Below are positions 44,536 to 53,720 of a DNA stretch of 64,000 nucleotides, piece by piece. The notes under the pieces are model-generated. The model was not told the origin of the DNA and made no database searches. It saw only the letters and a program-made list of their open reading frames with translations. Every line of letters starts with the position of its first letter. Within the stretch, counting starts at the first letter, position 1. The translations under genes were made by a program, and so were the position numbers. The DNA comes from Thermoguttaceae bacterium. Its GTDB lineage: Bacteria > Planctomycetota > Planctomycetia > Pirellulales > Thermoguttaceae. The DNA is taken from positions 41,833 through 105,832 of the forward strand of contig JAFSMO010000049.1 in NCBI GenBank assembly GCA_017447865.1. Direction: 5' to 3'.

Positions 44536-45546
44536 TCAAAACTCGATCCAGATCTCGCCGTCTTCCCGCCTCACGCGGACGTTTCCCGGAAAGACGCGGG
44601 CCGTTTCTTCTTCGTTCATCGCCATTTGCGCGAGCTGCGACCATTCTTCCTGCCCCATGTTCTGCTGGGGCAAGCCGTTTTTACGCCACAGAAGCCGGAA
44701 AAGCTCCGTCCACAAAAACCGCCGGGATTCCGTGGGCAGAAACTCCGTAAACTGCCGCACTTCCGGCAGCGTGGGCTGGATTCGGAGCCCATTCCCGACC
44801 GGGGCGACGCACAGATCCGCCAGTCTCTGGGCCTGAGCCTCCACAAACCGGCACATTTCCCCTGCAAGCCCTCCGAGCCGCACGAGCGCCGCGTCCAGCA
44901 CCGGGTTGAAATCCTGCCGGAGCTGCGGCATGAGTTCCAGGCGGAGTCGGTTTCGGGCCAGACGGACAGAGAAATTGCTGGAATCGGTCCGGAATTTCTG
45001 CCCGACGGCCGCCAGGTAGTCCAGGATCTCCGCCCGGGTGAACGTCAAAAGAGGCCGCACGAGCGTCACGGCCTCGGTGAGCCGCCGCAGTTTCGTCATT
45101 CCGGCCAGCCCCGCCGGTCCCGTTCCCCGCAGGATCCGGTAAAGAATCGTTTCGGCCTGGTCGTCCCGATGATGGGCCAGCGCGAGGAACCGGCATCCGA
45201 GCGTTTCGGCGGTCCGCGTGAGAAAATCGTACCGGGCGCGCCGGGCATCGGCTTCCAGTCCGTCGGCCGTCCGCTTAATGACCAGCCGCTCGCAGACGCA
45301 CGGAACGTCCAGCGACGCGCAGAGCTTCCGCACGAACGCTTCGTCCCCGTCGGATTCTTCACCCCGGAGCTGATGATTCGCGTGGGCGGCAAAAAGTTTC
45401 AGACCGAAATTTTCCCGCCAGGCGCAGAAAAGCCGCAGAAGCGCCACGCTGTCCGCCCCGCCGGAGACGCCGATCAGGATCCGGTGTGGGGACCAGCGCG
45501 CGAGATTGTTGGCGGCAGCGAATTTTTCTTCGAGTGGGTGACGCAT
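44536..45546 (-). CDS. tilS: tRNA(Ile)-lysidine synthetase
   Basis: The protein modifies C34 of tRNA-Ile(CAU) to lysidine. The PP-loop is ILIGVSGGADSVALLRLF near the start, followed by HANHQLRGEESDGDEAFV and LAHHRDDQAETILYRILRGTGPAGLAGM, the canonical HxxHxxR and HHxxDxxEt motifs. The 336-residue form lacks the longer C-terminal domain of E. coli TilS (432 aa). I prefer ATG 45546, right before the conserved region; a start at 45645 would add 33 residues of unlikely composition. It is transcribed towards the ymdB group. Confidence 0.9.
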   Translation of the reverse strand: MRHPLEEKFAAANNLARWSPHRILIGVSGGADSVALLRLFCAWRENFGLKLFAAHANHQLRGEESDGDEAFVRKLCASLDVPCVCERLVIKRTADGLEADARRARYDFLTRTAETLGCRFLALAHHRDDQAETILYRILRGTGPAGLAGMTKLRRLTEAVTLVRPLLTFTRAEILDYLAAVGQKFRTDSSNFSVRLARNRLRLELMPQLRQDFNPVLDAALVRLGGLAGEMCRFVEAQAQRLADLCVAPVGNGLRIQPTLPEVRQFTEFLPTESRRFLWTELFRLLWRKNGLPQQNMGQEEWSQLAQMAMNEEETARVFPGNVRVRREDGEIWIEF

Positions 45547-45670
45547 GGGAACGAACGGCGGGAGACTCGCGCCGTGAACTTTCGTGAAAGGGAAAAATGG
45601 GGATTTTTGAGGCCCATGAAGGAATCCTGGCCCGGGGACTTTCATTTCCTCAAATTTTAATCCCCGCCTG

Positions 45671-45719
45671 AAAAAAGTCAAGGGGTGGGGTGTTCGACTC
45701 CCCCAAACTGACTTTTTTT
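45671..45719. terminator. Hairpin with T-run between divergent tilS and the TPR operon
   Basis: AAAAAAGTCA ... TGACTTTTTTT with an inner GGGGT/ACTCCCCC pairing. It looks like a bidirectional terminator but stands upstream of both flanking genes, so it may instead end an unseen small RNA or act as a leader structure. Confidence 0.5.
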
Positions 45720-45762
45720 CTAAAATTTCAATTTTTTTGGAAAATTTCTGGGGGGGGGAGCC

Positions 45763-45792
45763 TTGCACAAACCGGGATTTTCTGGTTAAAAT
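45763..45792 (+). promoter_or_regulatory. Promoter for the giant TPR operon, beside a nine-G tract
   Basis: TTGCAC (45763-45768), an 18-nt spacer and TAAAAT (45787-45792). Nine G residues (45750-45758) end 4 bp before the -35. Confidence 0.55.
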
Positions 45793-45851
45793 AATAAATT
45801 GTGAAAAGTACGCACTTTTTTACCATCACAAACGCTTCAATAAAAATGACA

Positions 45852-45865
45852 TTTGGTGCACCAAA
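45852..45865 (+). promoter_or_regulatory. Perfect 14-bp palindrome in the operon leader
   Basis: TTTGGTGCACCAAA, 30 bp before the ATG at 45896; possible operator or leader hairpin. Confidence 0.4.
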
Positions 45866-45895
45866 GTGAATTATATCGTGTAGAGGAGAAATAAA

Positions 45896-48800
45896 ATGCT
45901 CTGGAACCGGTCAAACGACTTCCTGAAACTGGTCCTCGCGCTCGTTTTTGCGTGGGTTTTGGCTTTCGCCCCCACCAGCCTGCGCGCGGCCGAAAAGGCG
46001 GATGATAAAGACGCGGCAGCAACCGCTCATCTGTCCAATTTTATTACGCTGATGCGACTCAACGGCTTTGCAGATTTGGGGATCTACTATCTGGAACAGT
46101 TGAACGCAGAAAAGAAGCTTCCCGCGTCTTTCCAAAAGGAATACGATTTTCAGCTTGCCGTGCTGACGGAAGCCTCCGCCAACCTGGCGCGAAAATATGA
46201 AGACCGCCTGGAAGCCTACGACAAAGCGATCGTGCTCCTCGAAAAATACATTAAAGAAAATCCGGATGGGGAGAATTTTTACGTTGCCATCGGTTTTCTG
46301 CCGAACATCCGCCTGAATAAAAACCTGGTTTACCAGGCCATGGGGAGCATGAACGATCCCTTCAAGGTTGATGATTCCAAGATGAACGACGAGGAAAAAA
46401 AGGAACTTGAGAAACGCAAGACCCAGTTCACCGCCGACAAAAAGAAGTACGACGATCTCGCCCGCGGCGAACTGAAAAAGAACGTGGATTTCCTCACGGA
46501 GTATGAAAAGATCATCCTCGACGGCGCGAAGAAGCTTGACACGAAAGACAAAGATCAGAACGCCAGGCGAAACGACATGCTGAACGAGCTGCACAGCATT
46601 CGTATGGCTCGCGGAAACACGTACTACGAAATCGCGAAAACGTACCCCGAGGGCAGCAAAGAGAGAAACGAAAACCTCGATAAAGCGCGCCAGCAGTACA
46701 AATTCTTCTGGGATAAATATAAGGAACAGGGCCTCCTGATCGCTTTCCGCGGTCATATTAATGAGGCCAAAATGTTCATCGAGATGAAAAAGTACGCCGG
46801 AAAAGGCGAAGCGATCGAGATCCTCGGCGACCTGTACAGCGGTTTGAAGGAGGTCATCTCGCAGGACGAAATTCTCCGAAACGTCTTCGTCGAGGTCTGC
46901 ACGTGCTACCTGAAAATCTTTGCTGACAAAGATTCGGGCGTGAAGCCGGACAAAGACCAGCAGGCGATTCTTCTGGAAACAATGCAACAGTTTGATCCTT
47001 CCAAAGCCGGCTCCATTCTTCGTACCTACGGCATGGAAGGCTCCGCAGTCGGCATCGAGATGCGGCTGGCCTACATCGCCTTCATGGAACGTTTCCTGGA
47101 ACTGAACAAACCGAAGGATGAAGCGAAATGGCGCGCCACTCTGAAAGACGACGTTCGCCGTTTGAACGCTCTGCCGGGCAACCCGTTCCTGAACGAGATC
47201 CGCGCCCTGCACATTCGTTACTTCCCGGAAGAGCACGTGGGTGATCAGGAAACCAGCCTGACCTTCGCGAACTACAAGAAGGAACTGAAGACCAAGCAGG
47301 CCGCGAACCTGAAGCTTCCGCCGGAAAAACGTGACAATTTGTACCTTGAATTGCACAAATTCGCGCTGAAGGAATTTTCGATCTACTGCAAAGCCCGTTC
47401 CGAACAGCAGACCGCGACCGATGCGGACCGCAAGGCGGAAATCGCGGACATTCTTACGAACAATCCGCCGAAACTGCTTGAGGTCTTCGAGATGCTCGAG
47501 TCCCTGAAGTCGTACATTTTGAAGGTGAAGCAGTTCGAGATCCTCACGATGGACCGTTTCTACCGTGCGCAGATGCTTTACTTCGCTGGCAAACAGTACG
47601 AATCCATCGCCATGCTGGATTTCATTGCGAAGCGCTACAGCAGCTCGACGCAGGCCTCGAACGCCCTCTACTACGAAATGGCGTACCTCTCGCTGCTGAT
47701 CAGCACGGAATACCGTGAAGTGAAGAAGCAGATCCAGTCCGGAGAAATCACGCAGAAAGAAGCCCTCAAAATGTTCCAGAGCGAACTTGAGCTTCTGGCC
47801 TCCTGCATTGAGATGAAGGCTCAAATGCTTGCGGAGCCCTCCAAATACGCTCTGGACGAAGTGGACGATGCGGGGCAGCCGATTCCGAAGCCGATCACCA
47901 AGATGGCGATGGCCGAAGAGTGGGAGCGCCTCTGCAAGCTCTGCCTGATGGTCGGCGCGGTTGATATGGCGCAGGAATACATCCAGAAAATCCCGTCGGA
48001 TAATGAAAACCGCGCGGCGCTGGAACTCTCCATCGGGTTCAGCCTCTGGAATATGTACATCGAATTCAAACGCGCCGATGAGAACGCCAAGCCGTTCTCG
48101 GCCAAACAGGCCGCGGAGTACCAGAAACTCGCTCTGGATCTGCTCGAAAGCGGCGCTCAGAAACTGAAGAAATCCGTGAAGAAACCGGAAGATGTGACCT
48201 CGACGGTGTTGGCCGCCGCGATGACCCTCTGCGACAGTTACTCACGCCGAGGCGATAACAAGAGCGCGGTCAAGTGGCTGAACGATGAGACGATCGGTCC
48301 GTACAAACTCCTCTGCGACGGCCACCCGTCCGTGACGGATGACAAGAAGGACAAGATCCTGAACATCGCTCTGGTCGCGTTCGTTTCGGAAAACGACATG
48401 GAAAAGGCCAACGACGCCATGGATCGCCTCGAAAAACTGGCGGCGTCCGAAGGCGCGAATACCGACATGGAAGAGAAACTCACCAGGAAGTACATGAGTC
48501 TGGGGGTCCAGCTCCGCGACAACCTGCAAAGTATGAAAGCCTCCGGCGATGAAGAAGCGCTGGCCAAAGTCAAAGATGTTCAGAAGGGGTTCGAGGACTT
48601 CCTGAAACGAATTCAGGAACGTGAAAACGGAACCTCCTACGCCTCGTTGAACTGGATCGCGCAGACGTTCATTTCGCTGGCCGAAGGAAGCATGGAAGGG
48701 AACCAGGTGGGTGACGAGTCGAAGAAATACTTCGAGTCCGCCATCAGCACTTACGAAACCATGCTGGACCGCATGAAATCAGCTCCTGGCGACTTCGTGC

Positions 48801-50254
48801 CGAACGCTGACGAAGCGAAGATCGCGAACCTTGCCGTCGGTCTGCAGCGCAAAATCGCCGAGACCTGCGAGGAACTGGGCGACTATGAAAAGGCGGACAA
48901 ATACTACCGTCTCGTCCTCACCGCGAAGCCGGGCCTGATGGAACTCCAGTACAAGATGATGAACATGTACGTCAACTGGTCGCTTTCCATCACGGATCCG
49001 GAAAAAGCGAAGGAAAAGGTGAACCTCCTGGTTCAGGCGCGCGTCGGCATCAAGTCCGATGACAAGAAAAAGACGATCTGTCGCGGTTGGAGCGGCGTGC
49101 AGCGTGGTTTGAACGGCTACATTGTCATTGATGAGAGCAACGACGATCCGACGGCACCGCAGAAACGCTGGCTCTACTACTATGCGTTCCTGCAGGAGAA
49201 CCGCGTGAACTACCTCTACGGTCTGGCCAAGGGCAAGGCGGACCCGAAGGGGCAGGAAGCGCTGACTGCCGCAATGAACGGGATCCGCAGAGCGTTTGAC
49301 GGCGGAAACGGCTCCAGCACCGACTACGGCGGGTCGATCCAGAAGCTCGACGCAGACGGTAACCCGACGGACGAATACTTTGAAAAGGACGGCCTGGTTT
49401 ACGAACCGCTTGCCGGCAAGTACGAGGAGCTTCTGAGGAACATTCAGAAAGCCCTCGGTGAAGAGCCGACCGGTTTCGCTAACTGGAAGCGTGAGGTCGT
49501 GGAAGACACGCCGGAAGACGCGGACGCCTTCACTGCCGCCCAGATCGAAGACAATGAGCAGCTCGAAGGGCTTGAAATGAGCCGCCTCGCTCACGAGGAA
49601 GACTACGCGCGCAAGATGATGACGCCCAAGCCGAAGCCCACCCCGCAGTGGCTTACCTACACGTACTACGGAATTGGCGGCTTCGTCGTGCTGGTCGTTC
49701 TCTTCATGATGCTGCGTGGTGGAGGAAACTCCAAGGCCGCCAAACGCCGCAAGGCGATGCTGGCCCAGACTTCGGTCCCGAAGGACGGCACGTCATTCCA
49801 GGCTCCGGCTCAGGAAAAATCCGGTCCGGTCTCGCTCGGAATCGGCGATGAGGTCGTGGACTCCAAGGCCGCTGCGAATGCCTTTGCGGCAATGGGATTC
49901 GGCGACGCCCCGATAGTCGAGGAAGAACCGAAGCAGGAAGAAGCCCCGGTCTTTGATTTCGGTGGCTTTGGTGACGCTCCGGCAGCACCGGCGGCACCGG
50001 CGGCTGACAAGCAACCGGTGAAGAAGGTCGTGAAGAAACCCGCTCCGGCGGCAGCGGCTCCGGCTGAAAAACCTGCGGAAGCGGCTGACAAGCAGCCGGT
50101 GAAGAAGGTCGTGAAGAAAGTCGTGAAGAAACCGGCTCCGGCGGCTGAAACACCAGCGGCCGAAAAACCGGCGGATGCTCCGGCAGAAAAACCGGCAGAA
50201 ACGGCTCCGGCCAAAAAGGTCATTAAACTCGTGAAGAAACCGGAAAACAAGTAA
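45896..50254 (+). CDS. Giant TPR-like membrane protein with histone-H1-like C-terminal tail
   Basis: The 1452-residue protein has a signal-type helix (LKLVLALVFAWVLAFAPTSLRA), then ~1200 residues of alternating helices with TPR-like pairs (AQMLYFAGKQYESIAMLDFIAKRY; ETCEELGDYEKADKYYRLVL) that are probably periplasmic. A transmembrane helix lies at ~1258-1280 (YYGIGGFVVLVVLFMML). The remaining ~170 residues should be cytoplasmic; they have FDFGGFGD-type acidic motifs and then Lys/Pro/Ala repeats (KKVVKKPAPAAA, KKVVKKVVKKPAPAAE) like histone H1. GAGGAGAA precedes the ATG. It leads an operon with a secreted protein, an ExbB-like channel and two ExbD-like proteins. Confidence 0.78.
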   Translation: MLWNRSNDFLKLVLALVFAWVLAFAPTSLRAAEKADDKDAAATAHLSNFITLMRLNGFADLGIYYLEQLNAEKKLPASFQKEYDFQLAVLTEASANLARKYEDRLEAYDKAIVLLEKYIKENPDGENFYVAIGFLPNIRLNKNLVYQAMGSMNDPFKVDDSKMNDEEKKELEKRKTQFTADKKKYDDLARGELKKNVDFLTEYEKIILDGAKKLDTKDKDQNARRNDMLNELHSIRMARGNTYYEIAKTYPEGSKERNENLDKARQQYKFFWDKYKEQGLLIAFRGHINEAKMFIEMKKYAGKGEAIEILGDLYSGLKEVISQDEILRNVFVEVCTCYLKIFADKDSGVKPDKDQQAILLETMQQFDPSKAGSILRTYGMEGSAVGIEMRLAYIAFMERFLELNKPKDEAKWRATLKDDVRRLNALPGNPFLNEIRALHIRYFPEEHVGDQETSLTFANYKKELKTKQAANLKLPPEKRDNLYLELHKFALKEFSIYCKARSEQQTATDADRKAEIADILTNNPPKLLEVFEMLESLKSYILKVKQFEILTMDRFYRAQMLYFAGKQYESIAMLDFIAKRYSSSTQASNALYYEMAYLSLLISTEYREVKKQIQSGEITQKEALKMFQSELELLASCIEMKAQMLAEPSKYALDEVDDAGQPIPKPITKMAMAEEWERLCKLCLMVGAVDMAQEYIQKIPSDNENRAALELSIGFSLWNMYIEFKRADENAKPFSAKQAAEYQKLALDLLESGAQKLKKSVKKPEDVTSTVLAAAMTLCDSYSRRGDNKSAVKWLNDETIGPYKLLCDGHPSVTDDKKDKILNIALVAFVSENDMEKANDAMDRLEKLAASEGANTDMEEKLTRKYMSLGVQLRDNLQSMKASGDEEALAKVKDVQKGFEDFLKRIQERENGTSYASLNWIAQTFISLAEGSMEGNQVGDESKKYFESAISTYETMLDRMKSAPGDFVPNADEAKIANLAVGLQRKIAETCEELGDYEKADKYYRLVLTAKPGLMELQYKMMNMYVNWSLSITDPEKAKEKVNLLVQARVGIKSDDKKKTICRGWSGVQRGLNGYIVIDESNDDPTAPQKRWLYYYAFLQENRVNYLYGLAKGKADPKGQEALTAAMNGIRRAFDGGNGSSTDYGGSIQKLDADGNPTDEYFEKDGLVYEPLAGKYEELLRNIQKALGEEPTGFANWKREVVEDTPEDADAFTAAQIEDNEQLEGLEMSRLAHEEDYARKMMTPKPKPTPQWLTYTYYGIGGFVVLVVLFMMLRGGGNSKAAKRRKAMLAQTSVPKDGTSFQAPAQEKSGPVSLGIGDEVVDSKAAANAFAAMGFGDAPIVEEEPKQEEAPVFDFGGFGDAPAAPAAPAADKQPVKKVVKKPAPAAAAPAEKPAEAADKQPVKKVVKKVVKKPAPAAETPAAEKPADAPAEKPAETAPAKKVIKLVKKPENK

Positions 50255-50359
50255 CTTCTCAGTCGCGGGGGTCCTGCTTCACGCGGGGCTCTCGCTGAAC
50301 GAAAAAATAATCGACAAAATTAATTCCCCCAAGGGACATCATACACAAGGAGATTAACT

Positions 50360-51421
50360 ATGAAACGGCGTTTGGTTGGCAGCTTCCTCACGTTGGCTTT
50401 GTTTGCGCTTTGCGTCACGGTTCAGGCACAGGATAAATGCCAGATTGTGCGTCACAACGGCGACATCATCCGCAACGCGGTCATTGCCGACATGACAAAA
50501 GACGAGATTAAAGCGTCCATTGCTGGCGGTACGGAAAAGGTTCCGGTCGGTGACGTGAAAAAAATCGTGTTTACCGGCGAACCGGCAGAAATGGATGAGG
50601 CTCGTGGATACATTGAGGACTCCCGTTTTGAGGACGCGATCGACACTTTGAAAAACATCGACCCGGGGCAGCTTAACGAGTTCATGAAAATGGAACGTGA
50701 CTTCCTCCACATCCGGGCTTTGGCTGGCCGCGCGTTTGCCGGAAGTATGGCCATTTCGGACGTTCTCAAGTCGATGGATAAATACTTCGCCGACAAGGCA
50801 AACCAGAATTTCTACCGCTTCTACGAAGTGACCGAAATTTACGGTAACCTGAACATGCTCATCGGAACGGACGAAGCGCTGACCAAGGCCGGCAACGCGT
50901 TCAAAATGCTTTCCAAAGCGAAGGACGCGCCGATTCTCAAGGCTCGCGGTCTTATCGGGAGTGGCAATATTTCGCTCCTCAAGAAAGACGCCGCTTCCGC
51001 CACGAAGGATTTCAAGGACGTCCTGACGATGGTGAAGAATCAGGAACTGGAAGGCGTGAAAGCGGAAATGCAGGTCGCGGCCAGCTGCGGTTTGGCCCGC
51101 GCGGCGGTTCTGGAAGGGAAGAACGCGGAAGCGATCCAGATGATCCAGAAGCTTTTCACGGACAACATCATCTCGGCCGAAGATCCGCTGAACGCGCAGC
51201 TCTACAATGCGTTGGGATTCGCCCAGCTTTCCTCCAAAAAACCGAAGGATGCCGCGATTTCCTACATGCACACGCACCTGCTTTACAACACGAACAAACA
51301 GTTCCATGTGGAAGCGCTCGACGCGATGATCAACATTTTCCGAGTGGAACTTCGTGACGAAACGCGTGCGGCAGAACTGGAGGGCGTGAAAGCCTCCCGC
51401 TACGGAGCGAAGAAGAAATAA
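50360..51421 (+). CDS. Secreted helical-repeat protein, partner of the TPR operon
   Basis: The 353-residue protein has a signal peptide (RRLVGSFLTLALFALCVTVQAQ), then a short N-terminal beta segment (CQIVRHNGDIIRNAVIADMTKDEI) that resembles a small OB or SH3-like fold, and TPR-like helices from ~90 on (ARGYIEDSRFEDAIDTLKNID; NAQLYNALGFAQLSSKKPKDAAISY). AAGGAG stands 8 bp before the ATG. Sits between the giant TPR gene and the ExbB-like gene. Likely periplasmic. Confidence 0.68.
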   Translation: MKRRLVGSFLTLALFALCVTVQAQDKCQIVRHNGDIIRNAVIADMTKDEIKASIAGGTEKVPVGDVKKIVFTGEPAEMDEARGYIEDSRFEDAIDTLKNIDPGQLNEFMKMERDFLHIRALAGRAFAGSMAISDVLKSMDKYFADKANQNFYRFYEVTEIYGNLNMLIGTDEALTKAGNAFKMLSKAKDAPILKARGLIGSGNISLLKKDAASATKDFKDVLTMVKNQELEGVKAEMQVAASCGLARAAVLEGKNAEAIQMIQKLFTDNIISAEDPLNAQLYNALGFAQLSSKKPKDAAISYMHTHLLYNTNKQFHVEALDAMINIFRVELRDETRAAELEGVKASRYGAKKK

Positions 51422-51701
51422 GGTTTCAACATTTCGGACTTTTGCCCTGAGAAACGCGCAGAAGGCAGAAAAATCCTTCCCATTGGCCTAAATTCGAAAA
51501 AATTCCAAAAATTTTTCTGTTTTTTTAGGCCTCCCCGATTGATATTTTTATTATTTGGGGTAAACTATATAAAATAAATATAAACTTTTGGAGTCGGTCG
51601 GGGTCCTTGACCGCTTCAGAAAGATTTTCAGTGCTTCCAAAGCACGAACCGTCCTACAAAAACTACAAATCGTTTACACTATTCAACTTGTGGAGGAAAA
51701 A

Positions 51702-52487
51702 ATGAAGCAAAGAAGTTTGCTGAATTGGATTGCTGCGGCCCTTTATCTGGTCGCCATGTACGGAGTTCCGGCTGGAACGTTTGCGATTGCTGTGGCTGGT
51801 GATACTCCGGTCGTGATGGCCCAGGACGACGCCGCTGATGACGGTGGAGCGAAAAAAGAAAGCATTCTGATGTGGACCTACCATTCTTTGGGTCCTCTTT
51901 ACAGCTTCGTTTTCCTCGGCATTTCCTTCGCTCTGGTCGCGCTTGGTTTCAAATACATCCTCGCGCTGCGTGTCAGCTCCAACGTGCCGGAGGATCTGAA
52001 GAACCAGTTTGAAGAACTCGTCACGAACCGCCAGTTCTCGGAAGCGTACGAGCTGGTCAAAGAAGACGACACGTACCTGGGCAAAGTCCTTGCCGCGGGT
52101 ATGGCGAAAGTCGCCTCGGGCATGGACAAATCCGTCGCTGCCATGCAGGAAACCTCGGACGACATTTCCATGAGCTACGAACAGGGTTTGAGCTACGTCG
52201 GTTTGATCGCCAGTACTTCTACGAGCGTTGGTCTGCTCGGTACGGTTAACGGGATGATCATGTCCTTCCAGGTTATCGCGAATGCGACGGCCGCTCCGAA
52301 ACCGAACGAACTGGCCGGTGGTATTTCGACGGCTATGTTCACGACGATGGTCGGTCTGATCGTTTCCATTCCTGCCGTTTGCCTTTACCAGGTCCTGCGC
52401 AACAAACTGACTCGTACGGTCTTCGAAGTCAGTTCCATCAGTGAAGACCTGATCGGCAAGCTCCTTGCGGCTGCGTCCAAGAAGTAA
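51702..52487 (+). CDS. MotA/TolQ/ExbB-family proton channel
   Basis: The 261-residue protein has an N-terminal signal-like helix (LLNWIAAALYLVAMYGVPAG), then the three transmembrane helices of the ExbB/TolQ fold: SLGPLYSFVFLGISFALVALGFKYI, LIASTSTSVGLLGTVNGMIMSFQVIA and GISTAMFTTMVGLIVSIPAVCLYQVL. GLLGTVNGMI and STAMFTTMVGL carry the conserved Thr-rich faces that line the proton path. With ExbD it converts the proton gradient into movement of a periplasmic partner. GGAGGAAAAA precedes ATG 51702; upstream reading-frame residues from 51588 are unlikely. Two exbD-like genes follow. Confidence 0.93.
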   Translation: MKQRSLLNWIAAALYLVAMYGVPAGTFAIAVAGDTPVVMAQDDAADDGGAKKESILMWTYHSLGPLYSFVFLGISFALVALGFKYILALRVSSNVPEDLKNQFEELVTNRQFSEAYELVKEDDTYLGKVLAAGMAKVASGMDKSVAAMQETSDDISMSYEQGLSYVGLIASTSTSVGLLGTVNGMIMSFQVIANATAAPKPNELAGGISTAMFTTMVGLIVSIPAVCLYQVLRNKLTRTVFEVSSISEDLIGKLLAAASKK

Positions 52488-52521
52488 TTCCGCTGTGCCT
52501 TTTAGGGCTAGGAGGTAAATT

Positions 52522-52992
52522 ATGGCCAGAAAACGTCAAGAGAGCGAGGGCGTTCAGGGCGATATGACGCCGATGATCGACATGGTGTTCCAGTTGCTCA
52601 TTTTCTTCATGATTTTGATCAACTTCGCCGATGCGGACCAGAACGCGCGTGTGAAACTCCCTGAAAACGACATTGTGAAGCCGCCGGAACAACCGATTCC
52701 GGACGCGGTGACACTCCAGATCGCCCGGCAGGAAAAGAAGAAGAACGAATACAGTGTGCTGATCGGCGCGGAAGAGTTCTTTGGTGACAAAGACCTGAAG
52801 CGTCTGAAAGCGGCTCTGGATAAAGAAGTCAAATTCGTCAAAAACGAGAAGAAGAAATCCGCCAAAGACATGACGGTCATTCTTCGTGCGGATAAAGACG
52901 CACCGATTGGCTTCATTAACCGCGTGATCCACACGTGCCAGGAAGCAGACATCGAAACGTTTGCACTGCGTGCAACCGCTAAAGTTAAGTAA
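52522..52992 (+). CDS. ExbD/TolR-like protein, first of a pair
   Basis: The 156-residue protein has MTPMIDMVFQLLIFFMILINF with the proton-carrying Asp, then a periplasmic domain ending in DAPIGFINRVIHTCQEADIETFALRATAKV. AGGAGG stands 7 bp before the ATG. The next gene encodes a second ExbD-like protein 14 bp later, suggesting a heteromeric dimer in the channel (inference). Confidence 0.93.
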   Translation: MARKRQESEGVQGDMTPMIDMVFQLLIFFMILINFADADQNARVKLPENDIVKPPEQPIPDAVTLQIARQEKKKNEYSVLIGAEEFFGDKDLKRLKAALDKEVKFVKNEKKKSAKDMTVILRADKDAPIGFINRVIHTCQEADIETFALRATAKVK

Positions 52993-53006
52993 CGGAAGGA
53001 TTTACA

Positions 53007-53501
53007 ATGGCTCGTGCGAAAAAAAACAGCCCAGTGCCAAAAGGCGACATGACACCGATGATCGACATGGTGTTCCAGCTGCTGATCTTCTTTATTTTGA
53101 CGCTGAACATCGTGGACCCGGAAGGTGACTTTAACCTGCGTTTGCCGAAGCCTGGTTCAGCACAGGCGCAGCAGAACGACATCATCAACAAGCCGCTCCG
53201 TATTACTCTGGTGAGCAACACGGAAGGAAACCTGACCAAAGTCTGGGTGGGCGAAAAGTCTTGCAAAATGAAGACTGGAACCGACCCGGATGAGGCGGAC
53301 GTGCGTGCGAAGATTCGCTCCGCGATGGGGGGTGCGGCAGGTTCTGCGAGTGATTTTGAAATCGAACTCGGCTGGGGCGGCCCGGGGCGTGACACGCTGA
53401 AGTATCGCTACGTCATCAAGATGCTCGGTATTTGTACCGGCGAGAAACAGCCTGACGGTACCGTCAAGACCTTGGTTGAAAAGATCAAGTTCATCCAATA
53501 A
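53007..53501 (+). CDS. ExbD/TolR-like protein, second of a pair
   Basis: The 164-residue protein has DMTPMIDMVFQLLIFFILTLNI with the conserved Asp, but its periplasmic domain differs from the first copy (LGWGGPGRDTLKYRYVIKMLGICTGEKQPDG). AACGGAAGG is the likely ribosome-binding site. It ends the operon, and a clear terminator follows. Confidence 0.93.
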   Translation: MARAKKNSPVPKGDMTPMIDMVFQLLIFFILTLNIVDPEGDFNLRLPKPGSAQAQQNDIINKPLRITLVSNTEGNLTKVWVGEKSCKMKTGTDPDEADVRAKIRSAMGGAAGSASDFEIELGWGGPGRDTLKYRYVIKMLGICTGEKQPDGTVKTLVEKIKFIQ

Positions 53502-53519
53502 TCTGGGGAAAAATCGAAA

Positions 53520-53556
53520 AGGCGCACAGTTCCCGCGACTGGAGCGCCTTTTTTCA
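53520..53556 (+). terminator. Intrinsic terminator of the TPR-ExbBD operon
   Basis: AGGCGC ... GCGCCT stem with inner CAGT/ACTG pairing and TTTTTT. Confidence 0.88.
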
Positions 53557-53624
53557 CATAAAAAGAAGCCTCGCCCGTCCAAAAGAGGCTCCGCGGCCGC
53601 ATTTCCTCCATCCCGGAAAAGGCA

Positions 53625-53712
53625 ATAAGGAAAAAATAAGGAACGAATAAGGAAGCAATAAGGAAAAAATAGCGAAGCAATAAGGAACGAATAAGGAAGT
53701 AATAAGGAACCG
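53625..53712 (+). repeat. Eight 11-bp tandem repeats with Shine-Dalgarno-like core, in front of fic
   Basis: Units of form ATAAGGAANNA: seven full copies with variations AAA, ACG, AGC, AGT at the variable bases (one copy reads ATAGCGAAGCA), and an eighth unit merging into GGAGGGAGA before the fic ATG at 53721. Each unit contains AAGGA. Confidence 0.9.
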
Positions 53713-53720
53713 GAGGGAGA

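Noticed and set aside
53625..53712. CRISPR-like array
   Set aside because: Units are contiguous 11-mers without spacers and no cas genes are near.
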